Positions 11,937 through 25,225 of a stretch of DNA of 64,000 nt are shown here, piece by piece. The first letter of the stretch is position 1. Each line of letters opens with the position of its first letter. The translations under genes were made by a program, and so were the position numbers. Source of the DNA: Owenia fusiformis (lineage: Eukaryota; Annelida; Polychaeta; Sabellida; Oweniidae); contig CAIIXF020000001.1 in NCBI GenBank assembly GCA_903813345.2, forward strand, positions 61,955,885-62,019,884. The letters run 5' to 3'. Below the pieces are notes generated by a model. The model saw only the letters and a list, made by a program, of their open reading frames with translations. It was not told where the DNA came from and searched no databases.

Positions 11937-14349
11937 CTAAAATGGAGTGGTAAGATCAATATTTAAAAGTTCTACAACAGTACACAAGAAAGGTAGGAGA
12001 ATTGCCAAGACTTTTGAATTGTCTGTAAAATATAAGCTGGAGAGGCCTTTCACTGACACACAAAAGGGGTTTTCTCGAAAATCCTTTTTGAACGACTCTA
12101 TCTTAAGCCCAATTCTGTTAAGGTTCAAGACATCGCTTAAGTTGTGTAGCATTTCATTGCGAGCATCTTCAGTTTTGGAACAATCCAACAGTCCATGTGA
12201 AACCGAATCCGGAGTTAGCACGCCACAGTGCTCACACAGGTTTTCATCATTACTTAACGGGATTGTTAACAGTTTTGAGGCTACGGTGGCAAACTTTAGC
12301 ATACCAGGGACGACCTTTGAGTGTTTCCAAAGTGGACACGGTTCTATTGAATCTTGTATTTGTCTCAGTCGACTAAAACTAACATCATTAGAAGTTCTAT
12401 CTTGCCATTCGGAGTTTTGTACTGAATTTATTGTATGTTTTACAATGTTTTTCCAAATTCTTTGTGGCGGAAAATACCCACTAACTAAGTATTCGCGTAA
12501 TGAATCTAGACTGTATTTATTTAATATTCTGTGAATATCAGGAATAAACCCCTTCTGGGAAGGGGACGTCTCATTTAAATGTAGTCTGGTAAGAAACACA
12601 CGTTTCGCCAAATGAGTGTGCTTCAGATGTATAAGGCGTCCTAAAAAGAGTAAGAGAGTTGTTTAGACCAAGCATTCCTAAGGTTAAGTCTGTTCTTGTC
12701 CATTTGGATTGGTCTTGCAGCGTTTTAGCGATGAATCTGAGACCTTTCTCAAGCTGGAGGGTTTGTGTTTTTGTCATTTCATACCAAAGCTCAGCACCAT
12801 ATAAGGCTGTGGGAATACAAATGCATCGAGCGAGTTTAGCTCCTGTTAAGGGGTTTAGTCCACGGGGGTGTACACCAACACCTACTAAACTGGCAAAACT
12901 CGAGCGTAAAGTTTGACACGCCTTGTTGACTTTAACTTCAGCAGAAAGTGTGGAGTTATAAAGGTTTCCCAAGTGTTTTACTTCGTCAACTTCTTGAAGA
13001 CTTTGCCCGCCGGAAAAGTCCCAGTTTCTAATCTTCTTAAGTTTCAAATGTGTTTGTAACGATTCACCTAATGTCATGATTGTACTTTTTTCAAGGTTGA
13101 ACTTAAATCTCCATTTGTTAGCATACTTCATGGTAATTTCAATAAGTGTTTGTAAATGACCTTTCGAGATGGCGATTAAAGTCAGGTCATCTGCAAGGGT
13201 CGGGCACCCCGTGCACAGACTTCCAATTGACGCCGCAAGTCCAGACTCCTCCAGTTGTAGGAGCAGTTCGTCTATGAAGACTAGATAGTACCAACCAGAC
13301 AGAACGCCCCCTTGTCTTATTGATTGCTGTAGTTTAAACCACTCAGATGAGTACCCACTAAGTTGAATTTTAGCTCTCATGTTCTTAAAAAGATCGTAGA
13401 GGATTCTAAAGAGTTTTCCAGTGATACCTGCCATGTACATCTTCCAGAAAAGCCCGTCATGCCACACGGTATCAAATGCACGTTTCGTGTCGATGCACGC
13501 TATAAAAACCTTGCTACCGAGTTCTAAATTGTTGTAAAGAGTCTCTGTAAAGTTAAAACTGCACGTTAAGCTACACAACTGTTCTTGGTAAGCATTTTGT
13601 TGGACACTTTTAAGGATAGGAAAACCTCTACGTATTTCGAACATTTGGATTCTACTTTTAATGATTCTTTCCCATAATTTTTCAATAACCGGGAGTAATG
13701 TTATATCCCTATAATTTTCAACACGAGAACGACGTTTTCCGCCCCCTTTGAATAATTTAGAAATAACGCCATCTTTGAAAACTGCTGGAGTGGACAGCGT
13801 TTCAGAAATCAGATTAAACAAAAAGGCCAGTACTTGGGACAGAACTTCTCCACCGTAAAGGAGATGTTCGTTTGTTAAACTGTCAACACCACCGGCTTTC
13901 TTGGTTTTTAAGCTTTTTATAACAGACTTTACTTCATATGCGGAAATTGGCTCGCCGAGTATTGGGTCTTCCTTAACAACCGGGATTTGTAAAAAGGATC
14001 TTACTTCATCAGAGATTTCTTGCTTAAAATCATCATTGAATTCTGGATCGCTCAATTCGGTAAATAACAATTCAGAGTAATCTTTAAACCGGTTCACGAT
14101 TTCTTGTGGCTTACGCGTGAGAATTCCATCGACCTCGAGTTCTTGGCAAATAGGGACAGAACGTTTTCGCCTCCGCTTCATAATTGCCCACATAAGTTTC
14201 TGATTAAACTCATCAGCCGTGTCTATTTCGGCGTAAACGGATTCGATCCAGTCATCTTGCTGTTTACGCTGCTCTTTCCTGAACTTGGATTTGGCAGACT
14301 TATACATGGCAAAAGATTCGAATGTCATACCCCTTGGACGTCCATCGCG
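11937..14349 (-). pseudogene. LINE reverse transcriptase, frameshifted and 5'-interrupted
   Basis: Two overlapping minus-strand frames (14328 to 12571, 585 codons; 12611 to 11937, 224 codons) form one degraded LINE ORF2. The first contains RT motifs in order: KTKKAGGVDSLTNEHL, NYRDITLLP, FIACIDTKRAFDTVWH, RQGGVLSGWYYLVFIDEL and LADDLTLIA. The last has leucine where most LINE enzymes have Y or F before ADD. The second carries the C-terminal region with a CxxC...H...C knuckle (CEHCGVLTPDSVSHGLLDC). A frameshift near 12600-12650 separates them. The reading frame continues upstream of the first ATG (RDGRPRG) into the palindromic MITE at 14352, so the insertion cut the 5' part. The 3' end probably reaches the TA-repeat run at 11683-11700. 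No endonuclease domain is visible. Confidence 0.85.
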
Positions 14350-14351
14350 TA

Positions 14352-15035
14352 ACCTGCGATGAAATAATTTATAATATTAATGGAAACGTAACTTGACTTT
14401 ATTTCCAATACTTCCAAATTTCCCTAATTTTTTCCTTGATTACAATTGGTGGAAAATTGATAATCGTCATTCCCATGTAAACCAATGGGAAATGGTGGGT
14501 TCGGGCAAATTAGAAATCGGGATATCTATTCTCGGTAAAAGATTCAGCAAAATATTTGTTATATAGGAAATTGAATTGTTTAACTTTTTGTATACTAAGT
14601 GTTTAGTTTACTTGAAGAAAACTAAAGTTACAGAGCTTCAAAGTCATTTTTGAAAATCATTTTTCGCCTCATGTGTTATTTCAATGGGAGAGGAGAGGTT
14701 TTTTGAAAAACAATTTTGACTTTAAAGCCCTAGAACTTTGTAAATCCCAAAGAAACGTATACATTTTTTGTTAAATAAAGTTACCAAATTCAATTGCCTA
14801 CCGAACTCGCATTTTTTGCAAGGACTCTGATGGATGGATATTCTGTCATATGACTTGCGGCAAACCTACCATTTCCCAGTGGTTAACATGGGAATGTCGA
14901 TTTTCAAAAATGCATCAAATTTATCATCAATTTACGACCTATTGTAATTGAGGAAAAAATTGAGAAAATTTGGAGGTATTGGAAATAAAGTCAAATTACG
15001 TTTCCATTAATAGTATAAGTATTTTCATCGCAGGT
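14352..15035. mobile_element. Palindromic MITE with TA target duplication
   Basis: The element starts ACCTGCGATGAAA and ends with the inverse TTTTCATCGCAGGT, flanked by TA on both sides. The terminal inverted repeats are long (about 170-190 bp), including AATGGAAACGTAA and TTTATTTCCAATAC on the left and their inverses on the right, with a unique centre of about 300 bp. It has no coding capacity. TA duplication suggests mobilisation by a Tc1/mariner-type transposase. It sits at the 5' edge of the 11937-14349 LINE and probably inserted into it. Confidence 0.8.
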
Positions 15036-17384
15036 TAAGTAAATAAAGATTCAAAGGTAAAGAGGCTTTAACACGTAGTTCAATGGGGGAGCTAAGGTTG
15101 CCAAACTTATGGAGGGGAGTGTATATCCGGCATTCATAGAGATGATCTTGGAAAAGTAAAGTGGTCTTATAATGTTGGATTCAGCGCAGGTATGGCCATT
15201 GTAAAGCAACTACGAATACTACAACAAGAAACCATAAAAACAATGAACTATTAAAACAGAGGATCCTGCGTTCGTTGAAAGACGCTATGAAAACCAGAGT
15301 GCATTAAGATAGATTAACATTCAAGTTTTCCCCTTTGCGATGTAATCAAGTGCTATCTGTCAGTAATTATCCTGATATCATTAATGGATTATCGCTATAC
15401 TTCAATCCCCTGCATCAGGTGCCTAGTCTTCTGGAATTAAACACATCCTTATCGGTTTTGACTCCTGGGGATATTTCTTTATTGATGTCAGTGTTTTTCT
15501 CCGAAGCCATTAGTGAAATGGAGCGAGGAAAAGCCAGCTGAAAGCTTCGATAATCATATGGCCATCGAATAATTAATAGCAACGTAATGATACATTTTGT
15601 CCGTTATGAATAAACGATGAGTCTTGGGTATTAGGAAAAATAATGGCCAAAGGGCGATAGTCCCGAGACGAATGGTTTATTAAATCACTTAAATCACACA
15701 CTGGGCACTAAATCTTATATACGACTATAAGACTAAGACTTATATAAGAATGACTCTTTTTTATTAAAGGGTAAATGGTCAATGATCCAATTTATGCCTG
15801 GGTCACATTTGCTCCGATTCATCGGCAGGCGCCCGGCCAATTGAGTATCCTGTCCACAATTGTTTTCAGTTTTTAACAGTGATAAATCGGAGCAAATATG
15901 ACCCAGGCATTGGGGAAAATCTATTTCTTTTGTATTGACTATGAGGTAAGTGTATTGAGAAGTGATTGGGTGTAATTGGTTCAACTTCAGTGTACTGTTT
16001 GTAACAGGATTAACAGTTTAAAGTTTGATCTCTTTGGTGCTTACTATTCAACCATTGAAAGAGGGAACAGGGTATAATTATTTCAGTTTTAGTGCACTGC
16101 ATGTGACAGTCAATCGTCTTTTGTGCCACACTGGTTTTGGATAGTTTGCCTAGTGTACATTCTTTAAAAACAATAGAAAAATAATGCACTCCTCTTTGTT
16201 ATAGCTCGACATTCTTAAAGATACAATATAGTTCATTCGATTGTGTTGCTACCTGGGACTCAAGTATGCTTAAAAATAATCTTAGATAATGAATAGGAAC
16301 GATTTCGAATGTATTATTGTTAGTCTATATTGTATATTAGATTACGAGACATATTCATAAACGAAGATGTTAATGATGCCATTTTACTTCTTGACATGTC
16401 ATTTTAGAAATCTATTTTAGAAGAAGTAAATCATCCTTTAGAAACCAAGACTATTGGGTTATGTTTTTATTCGGTTAATCTCGTGAAGTGAAAATGTCAG
16501 CTTAATACATTCTTTTGTTGAGTTATTGGATAATATGCTTTAAATTGTATCCTGTATTGTATTTGATTGTAATTATCCAACGATCATTTCATACACTTGA
16601 TGAACATGTAACATGAAAACAATTAGTGTATCTGTTAACGCCTTTACATAAACGATAGTTAATGAGCATTCTTATTCAAAAACATTGGTCATTAGGTTAA
16701 AATTATCAAACGAAGTTTAAAGTCAATAATAGCTCATTTTTTATTTTAGTATATAACTATGAATATAATATAATATAAATATTTTATTTCACAATGATGT
16801 GAAACTTACACAATCAATTGACTTGGACGTTCATTTTTAAAAGCATTTAAAATTGAAAAAGGTCCTTACTTAGCAAGCAGTATGACAAGTTCGAAAACTG
16901 AAAAAAACTACTTTTACCTTTTTTAATTTTACAAGGCAATATATTCAATTTATGATTAAACATTCTCAGAAAAGGAAGATTATGCCATTGCCTATTATTT
17001 GTGTAAGTCCTGAATTCAAAATATTTTAGCCTTGCTAAGAATTAAATTATATCTATTATGCTCTAAAGGATCATGTACTACAGATTCAATCAACGTAGCG
17101 TTTGTACAACATGTTATTTAAGGAATAAAGACCAGATTTAATGATTTATGGCGTAATATATGACCGAAATTTTGATTCTGTTCATTGTTAAAAGACCGTT
17201 ACCGAGTAGCAATTGAGGTCTTTGGCAATAGCCAGAATAAACAACTATTTGCATTTATGAATTTTAGCTGTGATACATACTCCAAGATAGACCAGTAAAT
17301 CAATTGGACTAGCTATTGTGACGTCACGTATCATGTTAGAATTCATATTATTAATTAACTTAAGTAATAACTTAACCGACTCTA
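15036..17384. other. Non-coding stretch with small repeat fragments
   Basis: No gene was recognised. It includes one inverse copy of the element-end motif at 15096-15123 and a short hairpin element at 15795-15909. The remainder is AT-rich unique-looking DNA leading into the satellite. Confidence 0.5.
15795..15909. mobile_element. 115-bp hairpin element with TGCCTGGGTCACATTTGCTC ends
   Basis: Left end TGCCTGGGTCACATTTGCTC and right end GAGCAAATATGACCCAGGCA are inverse to each other over about 25 bp. The centre holds a GC-rich GGCGCCCGGCC-like block. Related material occurs at about 47590-47640 and 51675-51790 (GGGCGCCG next to CATCAGCCG), so this looks like the smallest copy of a MITE family in the window. 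Confidence 0.6.
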
Positions 17385-20300
17385 CTCGTTCACTCTCACT
17401 TGCTCCAAACACACCATTGTAATAACTCCCGTCGACTCTACTCGTAAACTCTTACTTGCTCCCAACACACCATTGTAATCCTCCAGCCAACTCTACTCGT
17501 TCACTCTCACTTCCTACCAACACGTCATTGTAATCCTCCAGCCAACTCGTCATTGTAATCCTCCAGCCAACTCTACTCGATCACACTCACCTGCTCCCAA
17601 CACGTCTTTTAAATAACTCCAGCCGACTCTGCTCGTTCACTTTCACTTGTTAGAACACGTCATTGTAATAACTCCAGTCAACTCTACTTGTTCACTCTTA
17701 CTTGCTCCCAACACACCATTGTAATAACTCTAGCCGACTCTACTTGTTCACTCTCACTTGCTCCCAACACGTTATTGTAATAACTCCAGCCAACTCTACT
17801 TGTTCACTCTCACTTGCTCCCAACACATCATTGTAATAACTCCAGCCAACTCTACTTGTTCACTCTCACTTGCTCTCAACACGTCATTGTAATAACTCTA
17901 GCCGACTCTACTTTTTCGCTTTCACTTGCTCCAAACACGTCATTGTAATAACTCTAGCCGACTCTACTTGTTCACTCTCACTTGCTCCCAACACGTCATT
18001 GTAATAACTCTAGCCGACTCTACTTGTTCGCTTTCACTTGCTCCAAACACATCATTGTAATAACTCAAGCCACTCTACTTGTTCACTCTCAGTTGCTCCC
18101 AACACGTCATTGTAAAAACTCTAGCCGACTCTACTCGTTAACGCTCATTTGCTCCTAACACGTCATTGTAATAACTCCAGCCTACTCTACTCAATCACTC
18201 TCACTTGCTCCCAACACGTCATTGTAATAACTCCAGCCAACTCTACTCGTTCACTTTCACTTGCTCCCAACACGTCATTGTAATAACTCTAGCCGACTCT
18301 CCTTGTTCACTCTCAGTTGCTCCCAACACGTCATTGTAATAACTCTAGCCAACTCTACTCGTCCATTTTCACTTGCTCCAAACACGTCATTGTAATAACT
18401 CTAGCCGACTCTCCTTGTTCACTCTCAGTTGCTCCCAACACGTCATTGTAACAACTCTAGCCAACTCTACTCGTCCATTTTCACTTGCTCCCAACACGTC
18501 ATTGTAATAACTCTAGACGACTCTCCTTGTTCAATCTCACTTGCTCCCAACACGTCATTGTAATAACTCTAGCCAACTCTACTCGTCCATTTTCACTTAC
18601 TCCCAACACGTCATTGTAATAACTCTAGCCGACTCTCCTTGTTCACTCTCACTTGCTCCCAACACGTCATTGTAATAACTATAGCCTACTCTACTCGTTC
18701 ACTTTCACTTGCTGCCAATACGTCATTGTAATAACTCCAGCCGACTCTACTCGTTCACTTTTACTTGCTCCCAACACGTCATTGTAATAACTCTAGCCTA
18801 CTCTACTTGTTCACTTTCACTTGCTCCCAACACGTCATTGTAATAACTCTAGCCGACTCTACTCGTTCACTCTCACTTGCTCTCAACACGTCATTGTTAT
18901 AAACTCTAGCCAACTCTACTCGCTTACTCTCACTTGCTCCCAACACGTCATTGTAATAACTCCAGCCAACTCTACTCGTTCAGTCTCACTTGCTCCTAAA
19001 ACATCGTTGTAATAACTCAAGCCTACTCTACTCGTTCACTCTCACTTGCTCCCAACACGTCATTGAAATAACTTCAGCCAACTCAACTTGTTCACTTTCA
19101 CTTATTCCAAACACGTCATAAACACTAGCCGACTCTACTAATTCACTCTCACTTGCTCCCAAGACGTCTTTGTAATATCTCCAGCCAACTCTACTCGTGC
19201 ACTCTCACTTGCTCCAAACACATCATTGTAATAACCCTTGCTGACTCTTCTCGTTCATTTTCACTTGCTCCCAACATGTCATTGTAATAACTTCAGCCGA
19301 TTCTACTTGTTCACCTTCACTTGCTCCAAACACGTCATTGTAATAACTCCAGCCAACTCTGCTCGTTCACTTTCACTCGCTAGAACACGTCATTGTAATA
19401 ACTCCATCCAACTCAACTCGTTCATTTTCACTTGCTCCAAACACGTCATTGGAAGAACTCCAGCAAACTCTACTTGTTCATTTTCACTTGCTCTCAACAC
19501 GTCAATGTAATAACTTCAGCCAACTTTACTTGTTCACTTTCACTTGCTCCAAACACGTCATTGTAATAACTCTAGCCGACTCTACTCGTTCATTTTCACT
19601 TGCTCCAAACACGTCATTGTAATAACTTCAGCCAACTCTACTTATTCACTTTCACTTGCTCAAAACACGTCATTGTAATAACCCTAGCCGACACAACTCG
19701 TTCATTTTCACTTGCTCCAAACTCGTCATTGTAATAACTTCAGCCAACTCTACTTGTTCACTTTCACTTGCTCCCAACACGTCATTGTAATAACTCCAGC
19801 CAACTCTACTCGTGCACTCTCACTTGCTCCCAACACGTCATTGTAATAACCCTAGCCGACTCTACTCGTTCATTGTCACTAGCTCCCAACATGTCATTGT
19901 CATTACTTCATCCAACTCTACTTGTTCACTTTCACTTGCTCCAAACACGTCATTGTAATAACTCAAGCGGACTCTGCTCGTTCACTTTCACTTGCTAGAA
20001 CACGTCAATGTAATAACTCTAGCAGACTCTACTTGTTCACTTTCACTTGCTCCCAACACGTCATTGTAATAACTCTAGCCAACTTTACTTGTTCACTTTC
20101 ACTTGCTTCCAACACGTCATTGTAATAATTCTAGCTGACTTTACTTGTTTACTCTCATCACTTGCTTCCAACACGTCATTGTAATAACTCTAGCTGACTC
20201 TACTTGTTCACTCTCATCACTTGCTCCTAACATGTCACTGTACTAACCCTAGCCTACCCTACTCGTTCATTTCACTAGCTCCTAACACGTCATTGTAAAA

Positions 20301-23300
20301 ACTCCAGCCGATTCTAATCGTTTACTCTCACTTGCTCCCAACACATCATTGTAATAACCCTACCCGACTCTACTCGTTCACTTTCACCTACTCCCAACAC
20401 GTAATTGTAATAGCTCTAGCCTACTCTCCTCGGTCATTTTCACTTGCTCCGAACAAGTCATTGTAATAACTTCAGCGGATTTTCCGAGTTAACTTTCACT
20501 TGCTTCCAACACACCATTGTAAAAACTAAAGCCAACTATACTCGTTCACTCTCACTTGCTCCCAACACGTCATAGTAATAACTTCAGCCGACTCTACTAG
20601 TACACTTTCACTTTCTCCCAACACATCATTGTAATAACTCCAGCCGACTCTACTCGTTTCTTTTCACCTGCTCCCAACATGTCATTGTAATAACTCCAGC
20701 CGACTCTACTTGTTCACTTCCACTTGCTCCCAACACGTCATTGTAATAACTCTAGCCGACTCTACTTGTTCACTCTCATCACTTGCTCCTAACACGTCAT
20801 TGTAATAACTCCAGCAAACTCTACTCGTTCACTCTCACTTGCTTCCAACACGTCATTGTAATAACTTCAGCCAACTCTACTTGTTCACTTTCACTTGCTC
20901 CTAACACGTCATTGTAATAACTCCAGCAAACTCTACTCGTTCACTCTCACTTGCTTCCAACACGTCATTGTAATAACTCTAGCCTATTCTACTTGTTCAC
21001 TCTCATCACTTGCTCCTTACATGTCACTGTACTAACCCTAGCCTACCCTACTCGTTCATTTTACTAGCTCCTAACACGTCATTGTAAAACTCCAGCCGAT
21101 TCTAATCGTTTACTCTCACTTGCTCCCAACACATCATTGTAATAACCCTACCCGACTCTACTCGTTCACTTTCACCTACTCCCAACACGTCATTGTAATA
21201 GCTCTAGCCTACTCTACTCGGTCATTTTCACTTGCTCCGAACACGTCATTGTAATAACTTCAGCGGATTCTACGAGTTAACTTTCACTTGCTTCCAACAC
21301 ACCATTGTAATAACTAAAGCCGACTCTACTCGTTCACTCTCACTTGCTCCAAACACGTCATAGTAATAACTTCAGCCGACTCTACTAGTACACTTTCACT
21401 TTCTCCTAACACATCATTGTAATAACTCCAGTCAACTCTAATGGGGCCTCTACTTGTTTCTTTTTCACCTGCTCCCAACATGTCATTGTAATAACTCCAG
21501 CGGACTCTACTTGTTCACTTCCACTTGCTCCCAACACGTCATTGTAATAACTCCAGCCGACTCTGCTCGTTCACTTTCACTCGCTAGAACACATCATTGT
21601 AATAACTCCAGCCGACTCTACTTGTTCACATTCACTTACTCAACAGTTCATTGTAATAACTCCAGCCGACTCTACTCGTTTCTTTTTCACCTGCTCCCAA
21701 CACGTCATTGTAATAACTCTAGCCGACTCTACTTGTTCACTTTCACTTGCTCCCAACACATCATTGTAATAACTCAAGCCGACTCTACTCGTTAACTCTC
21801 ATTTGCTCCTAACACGTCATTGTTATAACTCCAGTTTACTCTACCCGTTCATTTTCACTTGCTCCCACCACGTCATTGTAATCACTCCAGCCGACTCTAC
21901 TCGTTAACTCTCATTTGTTCCTAACACGTCATTGTAATAACTCCAGCTCACTCTACTCGTTCACTTTCACTTGCTCCCAAACCGTCATTATAATAACTCC
22001 AGCCGACTCTGCTCGTTCACTTTCACTCGCTAGAACACGTCATTGTAATAACTCTAGCCAACTTTACTTGTTCACTTCCACTTGCTCCCAACACGTCATT
22101 GTAATAACTCCAGCCAACTCTACTCGTTCACTTTCACTTGCTCCCAAACCGTCATTGTAATAACTCCAGTCAACTCTACTCATTCACTCTCAGTTGCTTT
22201 CAACACGTCATTGTAATAACTCCAGCCGACTCTACTCGTTCACTTTCACTCGCTAGAACACGTCATTGTAATAACTCCAGCTGACTCTACTTGTTCACAT
22301 TCACTTACTCAACAGTTCATTGTAATTACTCCAGCTAACTCTACTCGTCCAGTCTCACTTGCACCTAAAACGTCGTTGTAATAACTCAAGCCTACTCTAC
22401 TCGTCCACTCTCACTTGCTAGAACGCGTCATTGTAATAACTCCAGCCGACTCTAGTTGTTCACATTCACTTACTCAACAGTTCATTGAAATAACTCCAGC
22501 CGACTTTACTCGTTCAGTCTCACTTGCTCCCAACACGTCATTGTAAGCACCTAAGCCAACTCTACTTGTTCACTCTCACTTGCTCCCAACACGTTATTGT
22601 AAACACTTTAGCCAACTCTACTTGTTCACTCTCACTTGCTTCCAACACGTCATTGTTAACACTTTAGCCAACTCTACTTGTTCACTCTCACTTGCTCCCA
22701 ACACGTCATTGTAATAACTCCAGCAAACTCTACTAGTACACTTTCACTTTCTCCCAGAACATCATTGTAATAACTCGAGCGGACTCTGCTCGTTTACTTT
22801 CACTTGCTAGAACACGTCATTGTAAACACTTTAGCCAACTCTACTTGTTCACTCTCACTTGCTTCCAACACGTCATTGTAAACACTTTAGCCAACTCTAC
22901 TTGTTTACTTTCACTTATTCCAAACACGTCACTGTAATTACCCTAGCCGACTCTACTCGTTAATTTTCACCTGCTCCCAACACGTCATTGTAATAACTCT
23001 AGCTGACTCTACTCATTCATTTTCCCTTGCTCCCAACACGTCATTGTAATAACTCTAGCCGACTCTACTCATTCATTTTCCCTTGCTCCCAATACGTCAT
23101 TGTAATAACTCTAGCCGACTCTACTCATTCATTTTCCCTTGCTCCCAACACGCCATTGTAATAACTCCAGCTGACTCTACTCGTTCACTCTCACTTGTTC
23201 CCAACACGTCATTGGAATAACTCTAGCTAACTCTACTCGTCCATTTTCACTTGCTCCCAACACATCATTGTAATAACTCCAGCCGACTCTACTTGTTCAC

Positions 23301-24312
23301 TCGCATCACTTGCTCCTAACACGTCATTGGAATAACTCTAGCGGACTCTGCTCGTTTACTTTCACTTGCTAGAACACGTCATTGTAAACACTTTAGCCAA
23401 CTCTACTTGTTCACTCTCACTTGCTCCCAACACGTCATTGTAAACACTTTAGCCAACTCTACTTGTTCACTCTCACTTGCTTCCAACACGTCATTGTAAA
23501 CACTTAGGCAACTCTACTTGTTTACATTCACTTATTCCAAACACGTCACTGTAATTACCCTAGCCGACTCTACTCGTTAATTTTCACCTGCTCCCAACAC
23601 GTCATTGTAATAACTCTAGCTGACTCTACTCATTCATTTTCCCTTGCTCCCAACACGTCATTGTAATAACTCTAGCCGACTCTACTCATTCATTTTCCCT
23701 TGCTCCCAATACGTCATTGTAATAACTCTAGCCGACTCTACTCATTCATTTTCCCTTGCTCCCAACACGCCATTGTAATAACTCCAGCTGACTCTACTCG
23801 TTCACTCTCACTTGTTCCCAACACGTCATTGGAATAACTCTAGCTAACTCTACTCGTCCATTTTCACTTGCTCCCAACACATCATTGTAATAACTCCAGC
23901 CGACTCTACTTGTTCACTCGCATCACTTGCTCCTAACACGTCATTGGAATAACTCTAGCCAACTCTACTCGTCCATTTTCACTTGCTCCCACCACGTCAT
24001 TGTAAAAACTCTTGCAGACTCTACTTGTTCACTTTCACCTGCTCCCAACACGTCATTGTAATAACTCTAGCCAACTTTACTTGTTCACTTTCACTTGCTC
24101 CCAACACGTCATTGTAATAACTCTAGCAGACTCTACTCGTTCACTTTCACTCAATAATAACCCAAGCCGACTCTACTCGTTCAGTCTCACTTGCTCCTAA
24201 AACGTCGTTGTAATAACTCAAGCCTACTCTACTCATTCACTCTCACTTGCTCCCAACACGTCATTGTAATAACTCTAGCCGACTCTACTTGTTCGCTTTC
24301 ACTTACTCCCAA
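17385..24312 (+). repeat. 56-bp satellite, about 120 tandem copies (6.9 kb)
   Basis: The consensus unit contains, in order, CTCTAGCCGACTCTACTCG, TTCACTCTCACTTGCTCCC and AACACGTCATTGTAATAA, for a period of 56 bp. Units differ by scattered substitutions, and some carry small deletions or a 3-bp ATC insertion (CTCATCACTTGC). Blocks of units are themselves duplicated (see findings). Open frames inside are translations of the repeat (SQHVIVITPADSTRS-like) and shift frame because 56 is not a multiple of 3. I do not consider them genes. Confidence 0.97.
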
Positions 24313-24689
24313 CAATATCTATTGGAAAAATCATTGCAAATGTGTCTTTTGATCTTTTTTACCACAATACATATTAGGTAGTTGTTCGGTGTGACGATCT
24401 ACGTGTTTGTATGCACGAATTATAAATGAAACAATATAATGCTTCATAGCTCCCCTACTGCTACAGGGATGAGAACGTATAAATTGATAGTTAATGGATC
24501 TACAATAAACCACATTTTGGTCTCCATCAGCATTTACCTGATTTATGCTATTTGCAAACAAAAATAAACGTTAACCGATACCCGACATGAAAGGTACATG
24601 ATTTTCTAGTTAAGGTCTATTAACACTTTATCACCTTGTTCTGCCGTGTTTCCCTCCATAAAGATGATCATTGCCAAGGATCAGCATCA

Positions 24690-25022
24690 AACATAACATA
24701 TATTCCCGTTTTAAGTTATTTTTTGTTCAACAATACAGTAAACTCCCATATTATATATATGACTCCTGGTTCAAAAGCTCGCCTATTTTCATAATGGTCG
24801 CCGTTAATGTCTCGCCAAATTCACTTTACAAATTAGCTTTACAAATAATTTCAGGTGTCCTGCATTGTAAAAAGCCACGTCACTGTAAAGAGTAGTTGGA
24901 TGAAATAATTTTGTTACAAAAAATCGGCAAAAATTATATCCGTCTTATATTTTCTCCCATTGTAGCCACCATTCACTTTTAAGCAACACCATACACCATG
25001 TGAGCCTAGTACCCACGGCACT
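24690..25022 (-). mobile_element. Inverted single copy of the GCTCACATGGTGA repeat element
   Basis: This matches the repeat units at 44413-45105 and 49467-51670 in the opposite orientation. Landmarks are CACCATGTGAGCCTAGTACC near 24997-25016 (inverse of the family start), GACTCCTGGTTCAAAAGCTC at 24762 and AGTAGTTGGATGAAATAATT. It is a non-coding dispersed element. Confidence 0.7.
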
Positions 25023-25225
25023 ATTTATTTGTGTAAGATCCAGTTGTGCCACCAAAGGAATAGACGACACATTTTGTAACGCTCATAAATGTGCATCTAG
25101 GTGAGCTAGTCATCTGATCGAACTCCTTGTGAAGTTGCAAATGGAATGTACTTTTAATGTGCGAAAAACAAGTCAGAATTTTTTCAGACAAAAAAGTAAT
25201 GAAACATTGTGTAGTTTTTTTTGTT

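Noticed and set aside
11947-12534. 195-codon plus-strand frame
   Set aside because: It lies opposite the LINE C-terminal region, which has recognisable knuckle motifs. The plus-strand peptide resembles nothing.
18821-24200. Open frames of 60-113 codons with repeated CSQHVIVITPADSTRS-like peptide
   Set aside because: They are translations of the 56-bp satellite. The period is not a multiple of three, the frames break at each variant, and there is no start context or conserved length.
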